From CAWBJO01 sp963789175 (GTDB lineage Bacteria > Pseudomonadota > Alphaproteobacteria > Rhizobiales > Aestuariivirgaceae): DNA of 64,000 nt. How positions within the stretch are numbered: the first letter of the stretch is position 1; the number at the start of each line of letters is the position of its first letter. The notes below the pieces were generated by a model that saw only the letters and a program-made list of their open reading frames with translations, was not told the origin of the DNA and ran no database searches. The stretch lies in NCBI GenBank assembly GCA_963789175.1, contig CAWBJO010000001.1, forward strand, positions 114,513 through 178,512, read 5' to 3'. Positions 43,057-52,725 of the stretch are shown here, piece after piece. The translations under genes and the position numbers were made by a program.

Positions 43057-43479
43057 ATGTCGTCACGCATCTTCGCAGCGGCCATCGCAGTCGCCATCGG
43101 CTTCGCAATCTCGCCCGCGAGCGCCGAGATCCGTCAGTACAAAGCCGACCTCACGGGCTCCGCGGAAGTGCCGTCGGTCGACACCCCGGCAACCGGGACG
43201 GCGGACGTGACCTACGACACCGACAGCAAGACGCTCACCTGGAAGGCCGACTACAAGGACCTGCAGGGCGTATTCAGCGCCGCGCATTTCCATGGCCCCG
43301 CCATGACCGGCGAGAACGCCCCTGCCCTCGTCAACGTCTCCGACAGCGTCCAATCCGGATCGGCCGTGCTGACCGATGCGCAGGCGGCCGATCTCGAGGC
43401 GGGACTTTGGTACTTCAACGTCCACTCCGAACGCCATCCCGAGGGAGAAATCCGCGGCCAGGTATTGCGCATGCAATAG
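43057..43479 (+). CDS. Secreted CHRD-domain protein
   Basis: The 140-residue product has a Sec signal peptide (MSSRIFAAAIAVAIGFAISPASA-EIRQ). Almost all of the mature part is one CHRD domain: YKADLTGSAEVPSVDTPATGTA, AAHFHGPAMTGENAPALV and a C-terminal WYFNVHSERHPEGEIRGQV. GGAGG precedes the ATG at 43057. CHRD proteins are periplasmic or extracellular with unknown function in bacteria. It is the last gene of the left block before the apparent junction. Confidence 0.85.
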   Translation: MSSRIFAAAIAVAIGFAISPASAEIRQYKADLTGSAEVPSVDTPATGTADVTYDTDSKTLTWKADYKDLQGVFSAAHFHGPAMTGENAPALVNVSDSVQSGSAVLTDAQAADLEAGLWYFNVHSERHPEGEIRGQVLRMQ

Positions 43480-43693
43480 TGCCGACGCGCCACGTTCCCC
43501 GGAGCGCATTCTTCCCTCGTCACGAGCAGGCACGATAGACCTAACCGTTGGATCCTCGCGTCGAACCAGCTCACGCGGTGGATCGCCGAATTTGCATGTT
43601 CCATTCGTCATTGCACGTTGTTAGTGCTTTGCGGCGGACGGCGCGCCGTCGAATGTCGTAGTGAAGTCGGCGTTTCGCGGGAATTGCTGATGC
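43480..43693. other. Apparent junction between two unrelated genomic blocks
   Basis: This stretch has no gene. To its left stands the intact CHRD gene. To its right hppA homology ends abruptly after LFAAYSN, short of the last membrane segments of the family. No terminal repeat, integrase or transposase sequence is seen. It could be an assembly join or a real breakpoint. Confidence 0.5.
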
Positions 43694-45165
43694 GTTCGAA
43701 TAGGCCGCGAACAGCACCAGGGCGCCGAGACCGGCGGAGCCGATCGCATAACCCTTTGACCGCCTTGGTGGTGTTGCCGACCGCGTCGAGCGCGTCGGTC
43801 GATTTGCGCACCTCCGGCGGAAGATGCGACATCTCGGCAATGCCGCCGGCATTGTCGGTGACCGGACCGAAGGCATCGAGCGCCACGATCATACCGGCGA
43901 TACCGAGCATGGCCGTAACCGCGATGCCGGTTCCGAACAGGCCTGCCAGCTGATAGGTGGCGATGATGCCGCCGACGATGACGATCGCCGGGAGTGCGGT
44001 CAATTCCAGCGATACCGCAAGCCCCTGGATGACGTTTGTGCCGTGGCCGCTGACGGAGGCCTGTGCGATCGAATTCACCGGCCGCTTGTTCGTGCCGGTA
44101 TAATATTCGGTAATCACCACGATCAGCGCGGTGACGACGAGGCCAAGAATGCCACAGACGAAGAGGTTGGCACCGGTGATGTCCTTGCCATCCACGACGC
44201 CTATCGAGCCCCAGCCGATGGTGAGCGACGTTGCGGCACCAAGGCCGATGATCGACAAGAGGCCGGTGACGATCAGCCCCTTGTAGAGCGCGCCCATGAT
44301 CGAGCCGTTCGAGCCGAGCTTGACGAAGAAGGCGCCGATGATCGAGGTGATGATGCAGGCGCCGCAGATCGCCAGCGGATAGGTCATGACCACTGCGAGG
44401 TTCGCGGCGCCGGCAAAGAAGATCGACGCCAGTACCATGGTGGCGACGATCGAGACTGCATAGGTCTCGAACAGGTCGGCGGCCATGCCGGCGCAGTCGC
44501 CGACATTGTCGCCGACGTTGTCGGCGATGGTGGCCGGGTTGCGCGGATCGTCCTCCGGAATGCCGGCTTCCACCTTGCCGACGAGATCGCCGCCGACATC
44601 GGCGCCCTTGGTGAAAATGCCGCCGCCGAGACGGGCAAAGATCGAGATGAGCGAAGCGCCGAAGCCGAGCGACACAAGCGAGTCGCTCACTTCACGCGAA
44701 CCTTCCGGCAGCCCGAGGCCGGCGGTCAGCACGAGATAGTAGATCGACACGCCGAGCAGTGCCAGACCGGCGACGAGCATGCCGGTGATGGCACCGGACT
44801 TGAAGGCGATATCGAGGCCTGCCGCGAGGCTGACCGACGAGGCCTGCGCCGTGCGCACATTGGCCCGGACCGAGACATGCATGCCGAGGAAACCGGCAGC
44901 CCCCGACAGGACAGCACCGATCAGGAAGCCGATGGCGGCTGTCGCGGAGAGAAGAACCCATGCAGCGACGAAGACGACGGCGCCGACCATGGCAATGGTC
45001 ATGTATTGACGTGTGAGATAGGCCTGCGCCCCCTCGCGTATGAAGCCTGCGATCTCTTGCATGCGGGCATTGCCCTGATCGGCTGACTAGCACCGATTGC
45101 GTCGCCCAGGCGGCATAAACCACCGAAAGCAACCCGCATGCGATAACGCCCAGTAATATGGTCAT
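43694..45165 (-). pseudogene. hppA: Truncated, frameshifted membrane-bound proton-translocating pyrophosphatase
   Basis: HppA couples pyrophosphate hydrolysis to proton pumping across the inner membrane. The start at 45165 (MTILLGVIACGLLSVVYAAWATQSVL) has GGAGG upstream. An extra base near 45090 breaks the frame, which resumes as DQGNARMQEIAGFIREGAQAY. The core is clear, with GGGIFTKGADVGGDLVGKVEAGIPEDDPRNPATIADNVGDN split over residues about 190-230. A second frameshift near 43757 precedes GYAIGSAGLGALVLFAAYSN, after which homology stops. Roughly the last 100 or more residues are missing, so it cannot be functional as read. The protein has many membrane helices. Confidence 0.85.
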
Positions 45166-45385
45166 TTCGCACTTTCCTCCGTTTAAGCCTGCGGGCTCAC
45201 TCCGTTCCACAGGCCCCCAAAAAGCGCTGCGAACCGTGCCTCCTCTTCAAGCGACGGTAGCAGACGTGGCCGCAGAGTGCGGGGACGAATCGGGATCGTC
45301 AAGCCGCCACAATCGGAAAAACCCACGTTTTTCGGTATGTTGGCGGCAGCTTACAGGAGCGGGAAAGCAGTTTTAGCGTCAAATC

Positions 45386-46591
45386 TCAGGCAGGACGCCG
45401 CTTTTCGGCAATAAACAGCGAAATCAGCAACAGAAGGCAAAATGCCGTAACCGGCCAGACAGCGGCACTCAGCATATCCCAGCCATAGGCGGTCAGGACC
45501 TTGCCCGAACCGAAGGATGCAAGCGCGACCGCGGTGAACAGGATGATGTCGTGGAAACCCTGCACCTTGTCGGCCTCCTGCGGCCGGTAGCTCGAGGCGA
45601 TGATCGCGGTCGAGCCGATGAAGCCGAAGTTCCAGCCGGCACCGAGCAGGATGAGCGCGCCCCAGAAATTCCACAGCGCGATCCCCGCATGCGCGACCAG
45701 CGCGCAGAGCATCAGGATCACCAGACCGCAGGCGACGATCCTTTCGGCGCCGTAGCGGCTGACCAGCATGCCGGTGAAGAAGCTGGGCGCGAACATCGCC
45801 AGCACGTGCCACTGGATGCCAAGCGTCGCCATGTCCTGCGAAAAGCCGCAGCCGACGACCATGGCGATCGGCGCGCCGGTCATCATGAAGGTCATCAGCG
45901 CATAGGTGGAGATGCCGCAGGTCATGCCGGTGAGGAAGCGCTGGGTGAGCACGATCTCCCGCAGCGGTCGCACCGGCCCGATCGGTGCGGCTCCGGCAAC
46001 CGGGCGCAGGTCCGGCAGCCGGAGGAACGCCAGTATGGCGATCGCTACGAAACAGGTCGGGATCAGCGCGAGGAAGGCGCCGGCGAAGAAAACCGGTGCC
46101 AGCATATCCTTGGTCAGAATGACGAGCTGCGGCCCGAGCACGGCGGAAATCATGCCGCCGGCCAGGATCCAGGAAATCGCCCGCGGCTTGTAGAACCTGG
46201 GCGAGGCATCGGCCGCGGCAAAGCGCAGCTTCTGGGTAAAGCCCCCGGCCACACCCGATATGCACAGGCCGAGCGCAAACAGCCAGAAATCGTTCAGAAA
46301 AAGCGCGTAGGCCGAAAGCATGCCGCCACAGGCGCCAAGCAGGGCGCCGACCATGAAGGCTGCCTTGCGGCCAAGCAGTCTGGAAGCGGCGGCGACGAAG
46401 ACCGCGCCGAGCGCCACGCCGACATTGAAGCCCGTGAGCGGCGCGGTGGCCAGCGACTTGTCGTCGCCGAGAAGCTGATAGCCGGCGACGCCGCCGACGG
46501 CAAAGACGATCGGTCCGATCGTCCCGAGGACAGCCTGAGCGGCCGTGAGCAGATAGACATTGCGGCGGGCGCCGCGCAGTTCATGATCCAT
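45386..46591 (-). CDS. MFS transporter
   Basis: The 401-residue protein has 12 hydrophobic segments and the MFS loop motif SRLLGRKAAFMVGALLGA between helices 2 and 3. The reading frame is intact. It lies between hppA and nusB, an order seen in Rhizobiaceae-like chromosomes. Substrate specificity cannot be told; exporters of drugs or sugars are common for this group. The 220 bases between its stop and the hppA start hold no gene. Confidence 0.85.
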   Translation of the reverse strand: MDHELRGARRNVYLLTAAQAVLGTIGPIVFAVGGVAGYQLLGDDKSLATAPLTGFNVGVALGAVFVAAASRLLGRKAAFMVGALLGACGGMLSAYALFLNDFWLFALGLCISGVAGGFTQKLRFAAADASPRFYKPRAISWILAGGMISAVLGPQLVILTKDMLAPVFFAGAFLALIPTCFVAIAILAFLRLPDLRPVAGAAPIGPVRPLREIVLTQRFLTGMTCGISTYALMTFMMTGAPIAMVVGCGFSQDMATLGIQWHVLAMFAPSFFTGMLVSRYGAERIVACGLVILMLCALVAHAGIALWNFWGALILLGAGWNFGFIGSTAIIASSYRPQEADKVQGFHDIILFTAVALASFGSGKVLTAYGWDMLSAAVWPVTAFCLLLLISLFIAEKRRPA

Positions 46592-46625
46592 GTCCTCGCC
46601 TGCCCCGCACTGTCATCGGACGATC

Positions 46626-47108
46626 CTACTTCTTGACGTCGGTTCTGATCGTCCGGGCGATCCGGTCGAGCACCGCATTGACAAGCTTCGGCTCGTCGTC
46701 CTCGAAGAAGGCCTTGGCGATCTCGACATATTCGGTGACGATCACGGCGACGGGAACGTCCTTGCGTTCGCGAAGCTCGAACGTGCCGGCACGCAGGATG
46801 GCGCGGACCGTCGAGTCCAGACGCGACAGCGCCCAGTCGTCCTGAAGGGCCGTGCCGATCAGGGGATCGAGCAGGCGCTGGTCGCGCACGACACCCGAAA
46901 CGATCGAGCGGAACCAGGAGGCGTCGGCCTTGAGATAGGTCTCGCCGTCGAGTTCCTGGCCAAGCCGGTGCGCTTCATATTCGGCAACGATTTCGAGCAC
47001 GCCGGTGCCGCCGACGTCCATCTGGTAGAGCGCCTGAACGGCAGCGAGACGGGCAGCCCCGCGCTGGTTGGCCTGCTTGATCGGCGGGTCGGAAGGAATA
47101 TCGCTCAC
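46626..47108 (-). CDS. nusB: Transcription antitermination factor NusB
   Basis: The 160-residue all-helical protein binds boxA RNA with NusE in rRNA antitermination. It contains RGAARLAAVQALYQMDVGG, VRDQRLLDPLI and RAILRAGTFELRERKDVPVAVIVTEYVEIAKAFFEDDEPKLVNAVLD, the classic NusB C-terminal half (spanning about residues 105-150). The start is a GTG at 47108 overlapping the ribH stop (GTGA). The frame is intact. nusB following ribH is conserved across alphaproteobacteria. Confidence 0.93.
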   Translation of the reverse strand: MSDIPSDPPIKQANQRGAARLAAVQALYQMDVGGTGVLEIVAEYEAHRLGQELDGETYLKADASWFRSIVSGVVRDQRLLDPLIGTALQDDWALSRLDSTVRAILRAGTFELRERKDVPVAVIVTEYVEIAKAFFEDDEPKLVNAVLDRIARTIRTDVKK

Positions 47109-47567
47109 AGTTCGCCGCCCAGCTTGATTTTCAGGTCGATCATGGTCGAGCGCCGCGCGGGCGGCAAAACCACCCTTGTCGCCTTCGCTCTTCCTGGCGC
47201 GCGCCCAGGCCTGCGCATCGTTCTCGACCGTCAGGATACCGTTGCCGATGGCAAGGCTCTCGCTGACGGCGAGGTCCATCAGGGCACGCGAGGATTCGTT
47301 GGCGACGATATCGAAGTGGTAGGTCTCGCCGCGGATGACCATGCCGAGCGCGACGAAGCCGTCATATTCGGTGCTGCCATTGTCGGCGCCATCGAGCGCC
47401 ATGGCGATCGCGGCTGGAATTTCGAGCGCACCGGGGACCGTCACGACGTCATAGGTCGCACCGGCCTCTTTCAGCGCCGAGGTCGCGCCATCGAGCAGCG
47501 CGTCGGCCATGTCGTCATAGAAGCGCGCTTCCACAATGAGGATATGTGGTTTCTCGGTATCGGACAT
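47105..47567 (-). CDS. ribH: 6,7-dimethyl-8-ribityllumazine synthase, frameshifted at its 3' end
   Basis: RibH makes the lumazine precursor of riboflavin. MSDTEKPHILIVEARFYDD starts at 47567, followed by VPGALEIPAAI and GMVIRGETYHFDIVANE with the active-site His. One extra base near 47147 breaks the frame after GGFAARAAL. The expected C-terminus TMIDLKIKLGGEL is present in the shifted frame and ends at 47105, overlapping nusB. The intact C-terminus in the other frame points to a single-base error. The gene is divergent from the cupin gene. No FMN riboswitch was found upstream. Confidence 0.88.
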
Positions 47568-47775
47568 TTGTCACCTGTCTGAAAAGGGGGGCCGGACATC
47601 TCCGGCGCAGGCGGCGGTCAAATCATGCCGGAGGCCCGGTTGGCAAGCATTTTTCGCTGAAAGGCGCCGATTTGCGGGCGCCGCTTGAAGAGCTCGCGCG
47701 TCAAAGGCTCGAATTGCCGCCGCCTTTTCAATCTCATGGCGTCTCTGTACAAGTTTAAGCGGAGTGGAGAAAAAC

Positions 47776-48279
47776 ATGACAGATTTGCAAGAACCGATCA
47801 TCAATCTCGCCGAACTCGAACTCGAGCACTGGCAGGAAGGCACGTTCTTCGAGTCCCGCGACGCTTCCTTCGGCGCACAACTCGGCCTCAAGGACCTCGG
47901 CATCGGCTATGGCGAGGTGCCGCCGGGCAAGTCCGGCTGTCCGTTTCACAATCACCATATCGAGGAAGAGCTGTTCGTCATCCTGAGCGGCGAAGGCGAA
48001 TACCGCTTCGGCCCGAACCGCTATCCCGTCAAGCCCGGAGACGTTCTCGGCGCCCCGGCGGGCGGCCCCGAGACCGCCCATAACCTGATCAACACGGGTA
48101 CGGTCCCGCTGAAATATCTTTCCATCTCGGCCAATGCGAAGGCCGAAATCGTCGAATATCCGGATTCCGGCAAGTTCCTGGCAAAGTCACGCGATGGCGC
48201 CGGCGGCAAGCCGCGCTTCCGCTTCGTCGGACGACCGGAAAGCGCAGTCGATTATTGGGACGGCGAGCCGGGAATCTGA
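47776..48279 (+). CDS. Cupin-domain protein
   Basis: The 167-residue protein has a cupin barrel in the middle: GCPFHNHHIEEELFVILSGEGEYRFG (metal-binding H-x-H...E motif), then PVKPGDVLGAPAGGPETAHNLINTG with the second-motif His. Short N- and C-terminal extensions flank the barrel. The start is the ATG at 47776 with GTGGAG upstream. Substrate unknown; such small cupins often bind a metal and a sugar or organic acid. It is divergent from ribH-nusB. Confidence 0.8.
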   Translation: MTDLQEPIINLAELELEHWQEGTFFESRDASFGAQLGLKDLGIGYGEVPPGKSGCPFHNHHIEEELFVILSGEGEYRFGPNRYPVKPGDVLGAPAGGPETAHNLINTGTVPLKYLSISANAKAEIVEYPDSGKFLAKSRDGAGGKPRFRFVGRPESAVDYWDGEPGI

Positions 48280-48322
48280 TCGAATGACGGAATCGACCTT
48301 CAAACCGGACTGAACAGCCGTC

Positions 48323-48842
48323 ATGCACAGCGTCCCCACCATCGAGACCGAACGCCTGATCCTTCGCCCCTACCGCCGCGACGATTTCGGGCCCTACAGC
48401 ACGCTCTTTGCCGACCCCGAGGTGACGCGCTTCATCGGCGGCGTGCCGTTTTCGCGCGAGCAGGCCTGGACGCGGTTCCTGCGTCAGGTCGGCATGTGGC
48501 ATTATTTCGGTTTCGGCTTCTTCGCCCTGCAGGACCGCGACACCGGCCAGTTCATCGGCGAGGCCGGCTTCCACGACCTCCACCGCGTCGATCAGCCCGT
48601 CTCTCGAAGGCACGATGGAGACCGGCTGGGCGCTCTCCCCCCGCTCGCACGGCCGCGGCCTCGCGACCGAAGCCGTCAGCGCTGCGCTGCGCTGGGGCGA
48701 CCAGCAGTTTCCGGCGCTGAAAAAGACCTGCATCATCGACGTCGCCAACCTCGCCTCGCTGAGGGTGGCGTCGAAGCTCCAGTTCAGGGAAGCGCGGCGG
48801 ACGGTCTATCACGGCGCGCAGGTGATCCTGCTGGAGCGGTGA
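48323..48842 (+). CDS. GNAT-family N-acetyltransferase (RimJ/RimL type), frameshifted as read
   Basis: The N-terminus IETERLILRPYRRDDFGPY is typical of ribosomal-protein Ser/Ala acetyltransferase-like GNATs. The frame breaks near 48590-48600 after EAGFHDLHRV. In the next frame it resumes as SPSLEGTMETGWALSPRSHGRGLATEAVSAALRW, with the acetyl-CoA loop RSHGRGLATEA, and ends at 48842. One indel explains the break. The target is unknown. Confidence 0.8.
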
Positions 48843-49010
48843 GCTTCAGAAATGCCGGCTTCGCCCCACCGCCACGCCGATCAATGATCAAACCCTGTCT
48901 CTTGAACGACATACCGTTGCCGAGGCTGCGATGGTCAAGCGGACCGATCAGGTTTAGAGTCCTTGTGACGGCGCGTTCGCCGCCTCAAGCGACAAGGATG
49001 GGTCTGCACC

Positions 49011-50783
49011 ATGACGGGCGAGCATGTTCAGCGCAGGCTTGCTGCCATACTTGCGGCCGATGTCGTCGGCTACTCGCGCCTGATGGAGGCCGACGAGGCC
49101 GGCACGCTGGCTCGGCTGAAGTCATTGCGCGGAGCCGTCATCGACCCGGCCGTCGCGCGCCATTGCGGCCGCATGGTCAAGCTGATGGGCGACGGCGCGC
49201 TGCTGGAGTTTGCGAGCGCCGTCGAGGCGGTGACCTGCGCCATGGAGATCCAGAAACTGGTGCCGGAGCACGATCCCGGCAGTTCTCCTGAAAACCGGAT
49301 CCAGTTCCGCATCGGCATCAATGTCGGCGACGTGATCGTCGATGGCGACGACATATACGGCGACGGCGTCAATGTCGCTGCCCGGATCGAGGCCCTGGCG
49401 CAGCCCGGCGGCATCTACATTTCCCGTTCCGCCGCCGATCAGGTGCGCGATAAGATCCCGGTCGGTATCGAGAGCCGCGGATCACAGACGGTCAAGAACA
49501 TCGCGCGGCCCATCGAGATTTTCTGCCTCGTCAACGGCGACGCCCGGCACCCCCTTGCCACCGGCGCCACGACGGCATCATCTCAACCGTCGCGAACGGA
49601 GAAGACCTCGATCGCCGTGCTCGCCTTCAACAACATGAGCGGCGATGCGGACCAGGAGTATTTCTCGGACGGCATCAGCGAGGACATCATCACCGATCTC
49701 GCAAAACTCTCGGATTTGCATGTCATCGCCCGCAATTCCTCGTTCGTCTACAAGAAGAGCCCGATTTCGATCCGCGACGTCGCGGCGGCACTCGGGGTCC
49801 GCTATGTCCTCGAAGGCAGCGTGCGCAAGGCCGGCAACAGGGTGCGGGTCACCGCGCAGCTGATCGACGCGATGACGGGCGGCCATGCCTGGGCCGATCG
49901 TTTCGACCGTGACCTGACGGACATCTTCGCCGTTCAGGACGAACTCACCCAGCAGATCGTTGCCGCGCTGAAAATAAGGTTGACGACCTCGGAAATTGAC
50001 CGTCTCTCCGGCAGGCGGATTGCCGACATCGCGGCCTACAATTATTTCCTGCAGGGGCGTGATCAGGTGTGGCTCCACACGCGGGCCGGCAACATCAATG
50101 CCCGCGCCTTCATGGCAAAGGTGATCGACATCGATCCGGACTGTGCGGCGGCATACGCGTTCACCGCGTTCACGCACATCAATGACTATGTGAACGGTTG
50201 GGCCGCCGAGCCGGATACGGCCCTGTCGACCGGCCTCGATCTTGCCCGCCGCGCGGTCGCAATGGACGACGAAGAGCCGGAAGCGCATTTCGCCATGGGG
50301 GTGGCGCTGTTGTGGAGCCGCGAGATCGACAAGGCTCTCGATGCTGCGGCGCGCTGCATTGCCCTCAGGCCCAGTGCGGCGGAGGCGCGTGTTCTGAAGG
50401 CTCACATCCAGATCTTCAGCGGCCTTCCCTCCGAAGCGGTCGAGACGCTTGAGAGCTACATGCAGCTCGATCCTTTCTATCCCGAGATTGCGCTGCAATT
50501 TCTCGCCGAAGCGCAGCTCTCGCTGGGCCGGTTCGACCTGGCTGCCGAGACGCTCCGCAAGCGGCTGGCGCGCAATCCGGAGTCGGCCACAGCCTATGCC
50601 TTGCTTGCGTCGTGCTATGGCCATCTCGGACAAATCGAGGAGGGCCGCTCCGCCTGGACGCAGGTCTTGAGGATCGACCCCGGCTACTCGATCGAACACC
50701 GGCGGCGGGTGTTGCCGTACAAGAACCCTGCCGATTTCGAACTGCGCGTCGAAGGTCTGCGACGGCTCGGCCTTGCGGTTTGA
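49011..50783 (+). CDS. Class III adenylate/guanylate cyclase with TolB-like and TPR-like C-terminus
   Basis: The 590-residue soluble protein has an N-terminal cyclase domain: RRLAAILAADVVGYSRLMEADE with a metal-binding Asp, then LMGDGALLEF with the second Asp and YGDGVNVAARIEAL (to about residue 165). A middle region reads SIAVLAFNNMSGDADQEYFSDGISEDIITDLAKL, the TolB-like/adenylyl cyclase-associated domain. The C-terminal third has TPR-like helices (AVETLESYMQLDPFYPEIALQFLAEAQLSLGRFDLA, spanning about residues 480-515). This three-part layout is common in rhizobial cyclase expansions. It probably makes cAMP; the input signal is unknown. The frame is intact. Confidence 0.87.
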   Translation: MTGEHVQRRLAAILAADVVGYSRLMEADEAGTLARLKSLRGAVIDPAVARHCGRMVKLMGDGALLEFASAVEAVTCAMEIQKLVPEHDPGSSPENRIQFRIGINVGDVIVDGDDIYGDGVNVAARIEALAQPGGIYISRSAADQVRDKIPVGIESRGSQTVKNIARPIEIFCLVNGDARHPLATGATTASSQPSRTEKTSIAVLAFNNMSGDADQEYFSDGISEDIITDLAKLSDLHVIARNSSFVYKKSPISIRDVAAALGVRYVLEGSVRKAGNRVRVTAQLIDAMTGGHAWADRFDRDLTDIFAVQDELTQQIVAALKIRLTTSEIDRLSGRRIADIAAYNYFLQGRDQVWLHTRAGNINARAFMAKVIDIDPDCAAAYAFTAFTHINDYVNGWAAEPDTALSTGLDLARRAVAMDDEEPEAHFAMGVALLWSREIDKALDAAARCIALRPSAAEARVLKAHIQIFSGLPSEAVETLESYMQLDPFYPEIALQFLAEAQLSLGRFDLAAETLRKRLARNPESATAYALLASCYGHLGQIEEGRSAWTQVLRIDPGYSIEHRRRVLPYKNPADFELRVEGLRRLGLAV

Positions 50784-50823
50784 TGTAGGCCGGCTGCCTC
50801 AACCTCACGGTACTTTCTTCCCC

Positions 50824-51447
50824 TCACGCCTCCGCCTTCGGCGCCGGAAACTCCGCCAGCCTTGCCGCATAGCGCGCCATCGTATCGACCTCGAAATTGA
50901 CGAAATCGCCCGCCTTGCGCTCACCCCAGGTCGTCACCTCCAGCGAATGGCGGATGAGCAGCACGTCGAACTCCGCGCCATCGACGGCGTTGACGGTCAG
51001 CGAGGTGCCGTCGAGGGCGACCGAGCCCTTCGGCGCCACGAATTTCGCCAGATGGTCGGGCGCGCGCAGGCGAAAGCGGGTCGCCTCGCCTTCGGTCTCG
51101 ACCGAGAGGATTTCCGCCTTGCCGTCGACATGGCCGGAGACGAGATGGCCGCCGAGTTCGTCGCCGATCTTCAGCGAGCGCTCGAGATTGATCGGCTGCC
51201 CCGCCGTCCAGGACGAGATCGTCGTCAGCCGCAGCGCCTCTTCCCAGGCCTCGACCTCGAACCAGCGGCCATTGGCGCCCTCCTCCGGCAGTGTCGTCAC
51301 TGTCAGGCAGACGCCGGAGCAAGCGATCGAGGCGCCAATGTCGATGCCCTTCGGATCATAGGCGGTGGCGATCTTCAGCTTGATGCCCTCGTCGAGGGGA
51401 GTGATCGCTTCGACGGTGCCGATATCGGTGATAATGCCGGTGAACAT
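50824..51447 (-). CDS. ribE: Riboflavin synthase alpha chain
   Basis: The 207-residue enzyme dismutates two lumazines to riboflavin. It starts MFTGIITDIGTVEAI and has the internal duplication typical of the family: the first half with ASIACSGVCLTV, the second with GSVALDGTSLTVNAVDG. The start overlaps the stop of ribD by one base. The frame is intact. It is named ribC in some rhizobia. A slightly extended C-terminus (EFPAPKAEA) is usual for this group. Confidence 0.92.
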   Translation of the reverse strand: MFTGIITDIGTVEAITPLDEGIKLKIATAYDPKGIDIGASIACSGVCLTVTTLPEEGANGRWFEVEAWEEALRLTTISSWTAGQPINLERSLKIGDELGGHLVSGHVDGKAEILSVETEGEATRFRLRAPDHLAKFVAPKGSVALDGTSLTVNAVDGAEFDVLLIRHSLEVTTWGERKAGDFVNFEVDTMARYAARLAEFPAPKAEA

Positions 51448-52563
51448 CAGGGGGCTCTTTCGTATTCGTAGGTGTCGAGAAGGTCGTCGCCGAAGGTGTC
51501 CGTCCGCGTGTGGAGGAAGCCGACAGGCACGAGGTTCCGATCAAGTGGGGATGGCACCCCCTCTTCGCCAAGGGTCGGCTGGGCCGGTAAACAGCAAAAT
51601 CCGGTCGACCAGCCCGGCATTGAAGAACAGCTGCGCCGTCCTTGCGCCGCCTTCGACCAGCAGCGAGGAAATCCCGCGGGTCGCAAGCGCCGCCAGAAGA
51701 TCGCCGGGTGCGGAGGGATCGCAGACGACAACCTCGACGCCAGCCGCTTCGAGCGCCTGCCGCCGCTCAACAAACGCCACCGAATCCATGCTGCTCTGCC
51801 TGTCACGACGATCACCGGAACCTCGCGCGCCGTCCGTACCAGTTTCGAGCCGAGCGGCAGGTCGAGATCGCCGATCGATGACGATGCGCAACGGCGAGCG
51901 ATGCTCGAGCCCGGCAACGCGGGCGGTCAATTCCGGATCGTCGGCAATCGCCGTGCCGATGCCGACGAGGATCGCGTCGGTCTCCGCCCGCAGCCGGTGC
52001 ACGAAGTCGCGGGCCGGCGCGCCGGTGATGCGCACCTGCCCCTGGCCCTTCATCCCGATCATGCCATCGGCGGAAACCGCAAGTTTCAGAGTCACATACG
52101 GCCGGTTGTTGCGCTTGCGCATGAGGTAGGCTTCGAGCTCCCGCTCGCCCTCCTCCTCCAGCACGCCTGTCACGACCTCGATGCCCGCATCGCGCAGCAT
52201 GGCGAGCCCGCGGCCTGCGACCCTTTCGTCGGGATCCGTCACGGCAACGACGACGCGGGCCACACCGGCCGCAATCAGCGCATCGGCGCAGGGCGGCGTC
52301 TTGCCATGATGGGAGCAGGGTTCGAGCGTTACATAGGCCGTCGCGCCGCGCGCCGCCTCTCCAGCCGAGGCCAGAGCCTGCGTCTCCGCATGCGGCCGAC
52401 CGCCGATCGCGGTGACGGCGCGGCCGACGATCTTGGGACCATCACCCTCGTCGCCGACGATCACGCAGCCGACGGAGGGGTTGGAGCCGGTGGCACCGAG
52501 ATGCTGATGCGCAAGCCTCAGCGCCTCCGCCATGAACCGTTCGTCTTGCGCCCTGTCTGCCAT
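51447..52563 (-). CDS. ribD: Bifunctional riboflavin deaminase/reductase RibD, frameshifted as read
   Basis: The N-terminal deaminase domain is intact, with NPSVGCVIVGDE, GRPHAETQAL and TLEPCSHHGKTPPCADALI (zinc-binding His and Cys). The reductase domain continues from YVTLKLAVSADGMI. It is broken by about three indels near 51870, 51800 and 51580. The pieces RIVIDR, DLDLPLGSKLVRTAREVPVIVV, SSLLVEGGA and GEEGVPSPLDRNL together give a complete C-terminus ending at 51447. The ATG at 52563 was chosen; a TTG 30 bases upstream is possible. Errors rather than decay are likely, since riboflavin synthesis is normally essential. Confidence 0.85.
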
Positions 52564-52610
52564 GTCGATGAAGTTCCGCTCCTTGACCCTCAAACGTCAA
52601 ACGCCGCCTA

Positions 52611-52702
52611 CTGCATAATTCCTTAATCGTAAGGAAAAATTATGCAGCAGACCAAAGTGCTGCAGCGTCCTTAGCGCGTCTGAAAGCGCGCGGCGCTGCA
52701 GT
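52611..52702. repeat. RIME-like intergenic mosaic repeat
   Basis: CTGCATAATTCCTTA pairs with TAAGG...AATTATGCAG around a short loop, apart from a 3-base bulge. A second stem, CTGCAGCG ... CGCTGCAG, follows across 52660-52702. The arrangement of two adjacent palindromes matches the Rhizobium-specific intergenic mosaic elements I know from Rhizobiaceae. It fills the gap between nrdR and ribD. Confidence 0.65.
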
Positions 52703-52725
52703 GGCGGCGTCAGCCTCAGTATGGA

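Noticed and set aside
43063..43611. A minus-strand frame opposite the CHRD gene.
   Set aside because: It has no recognisable motif and covers a gene with signal peptide and a full CHRD domain.
47568..47775. Possible FMN riboswitch upstream of ribH.
   Set aside because: None of the conserved RFN element blocks could be found in the divergent region.
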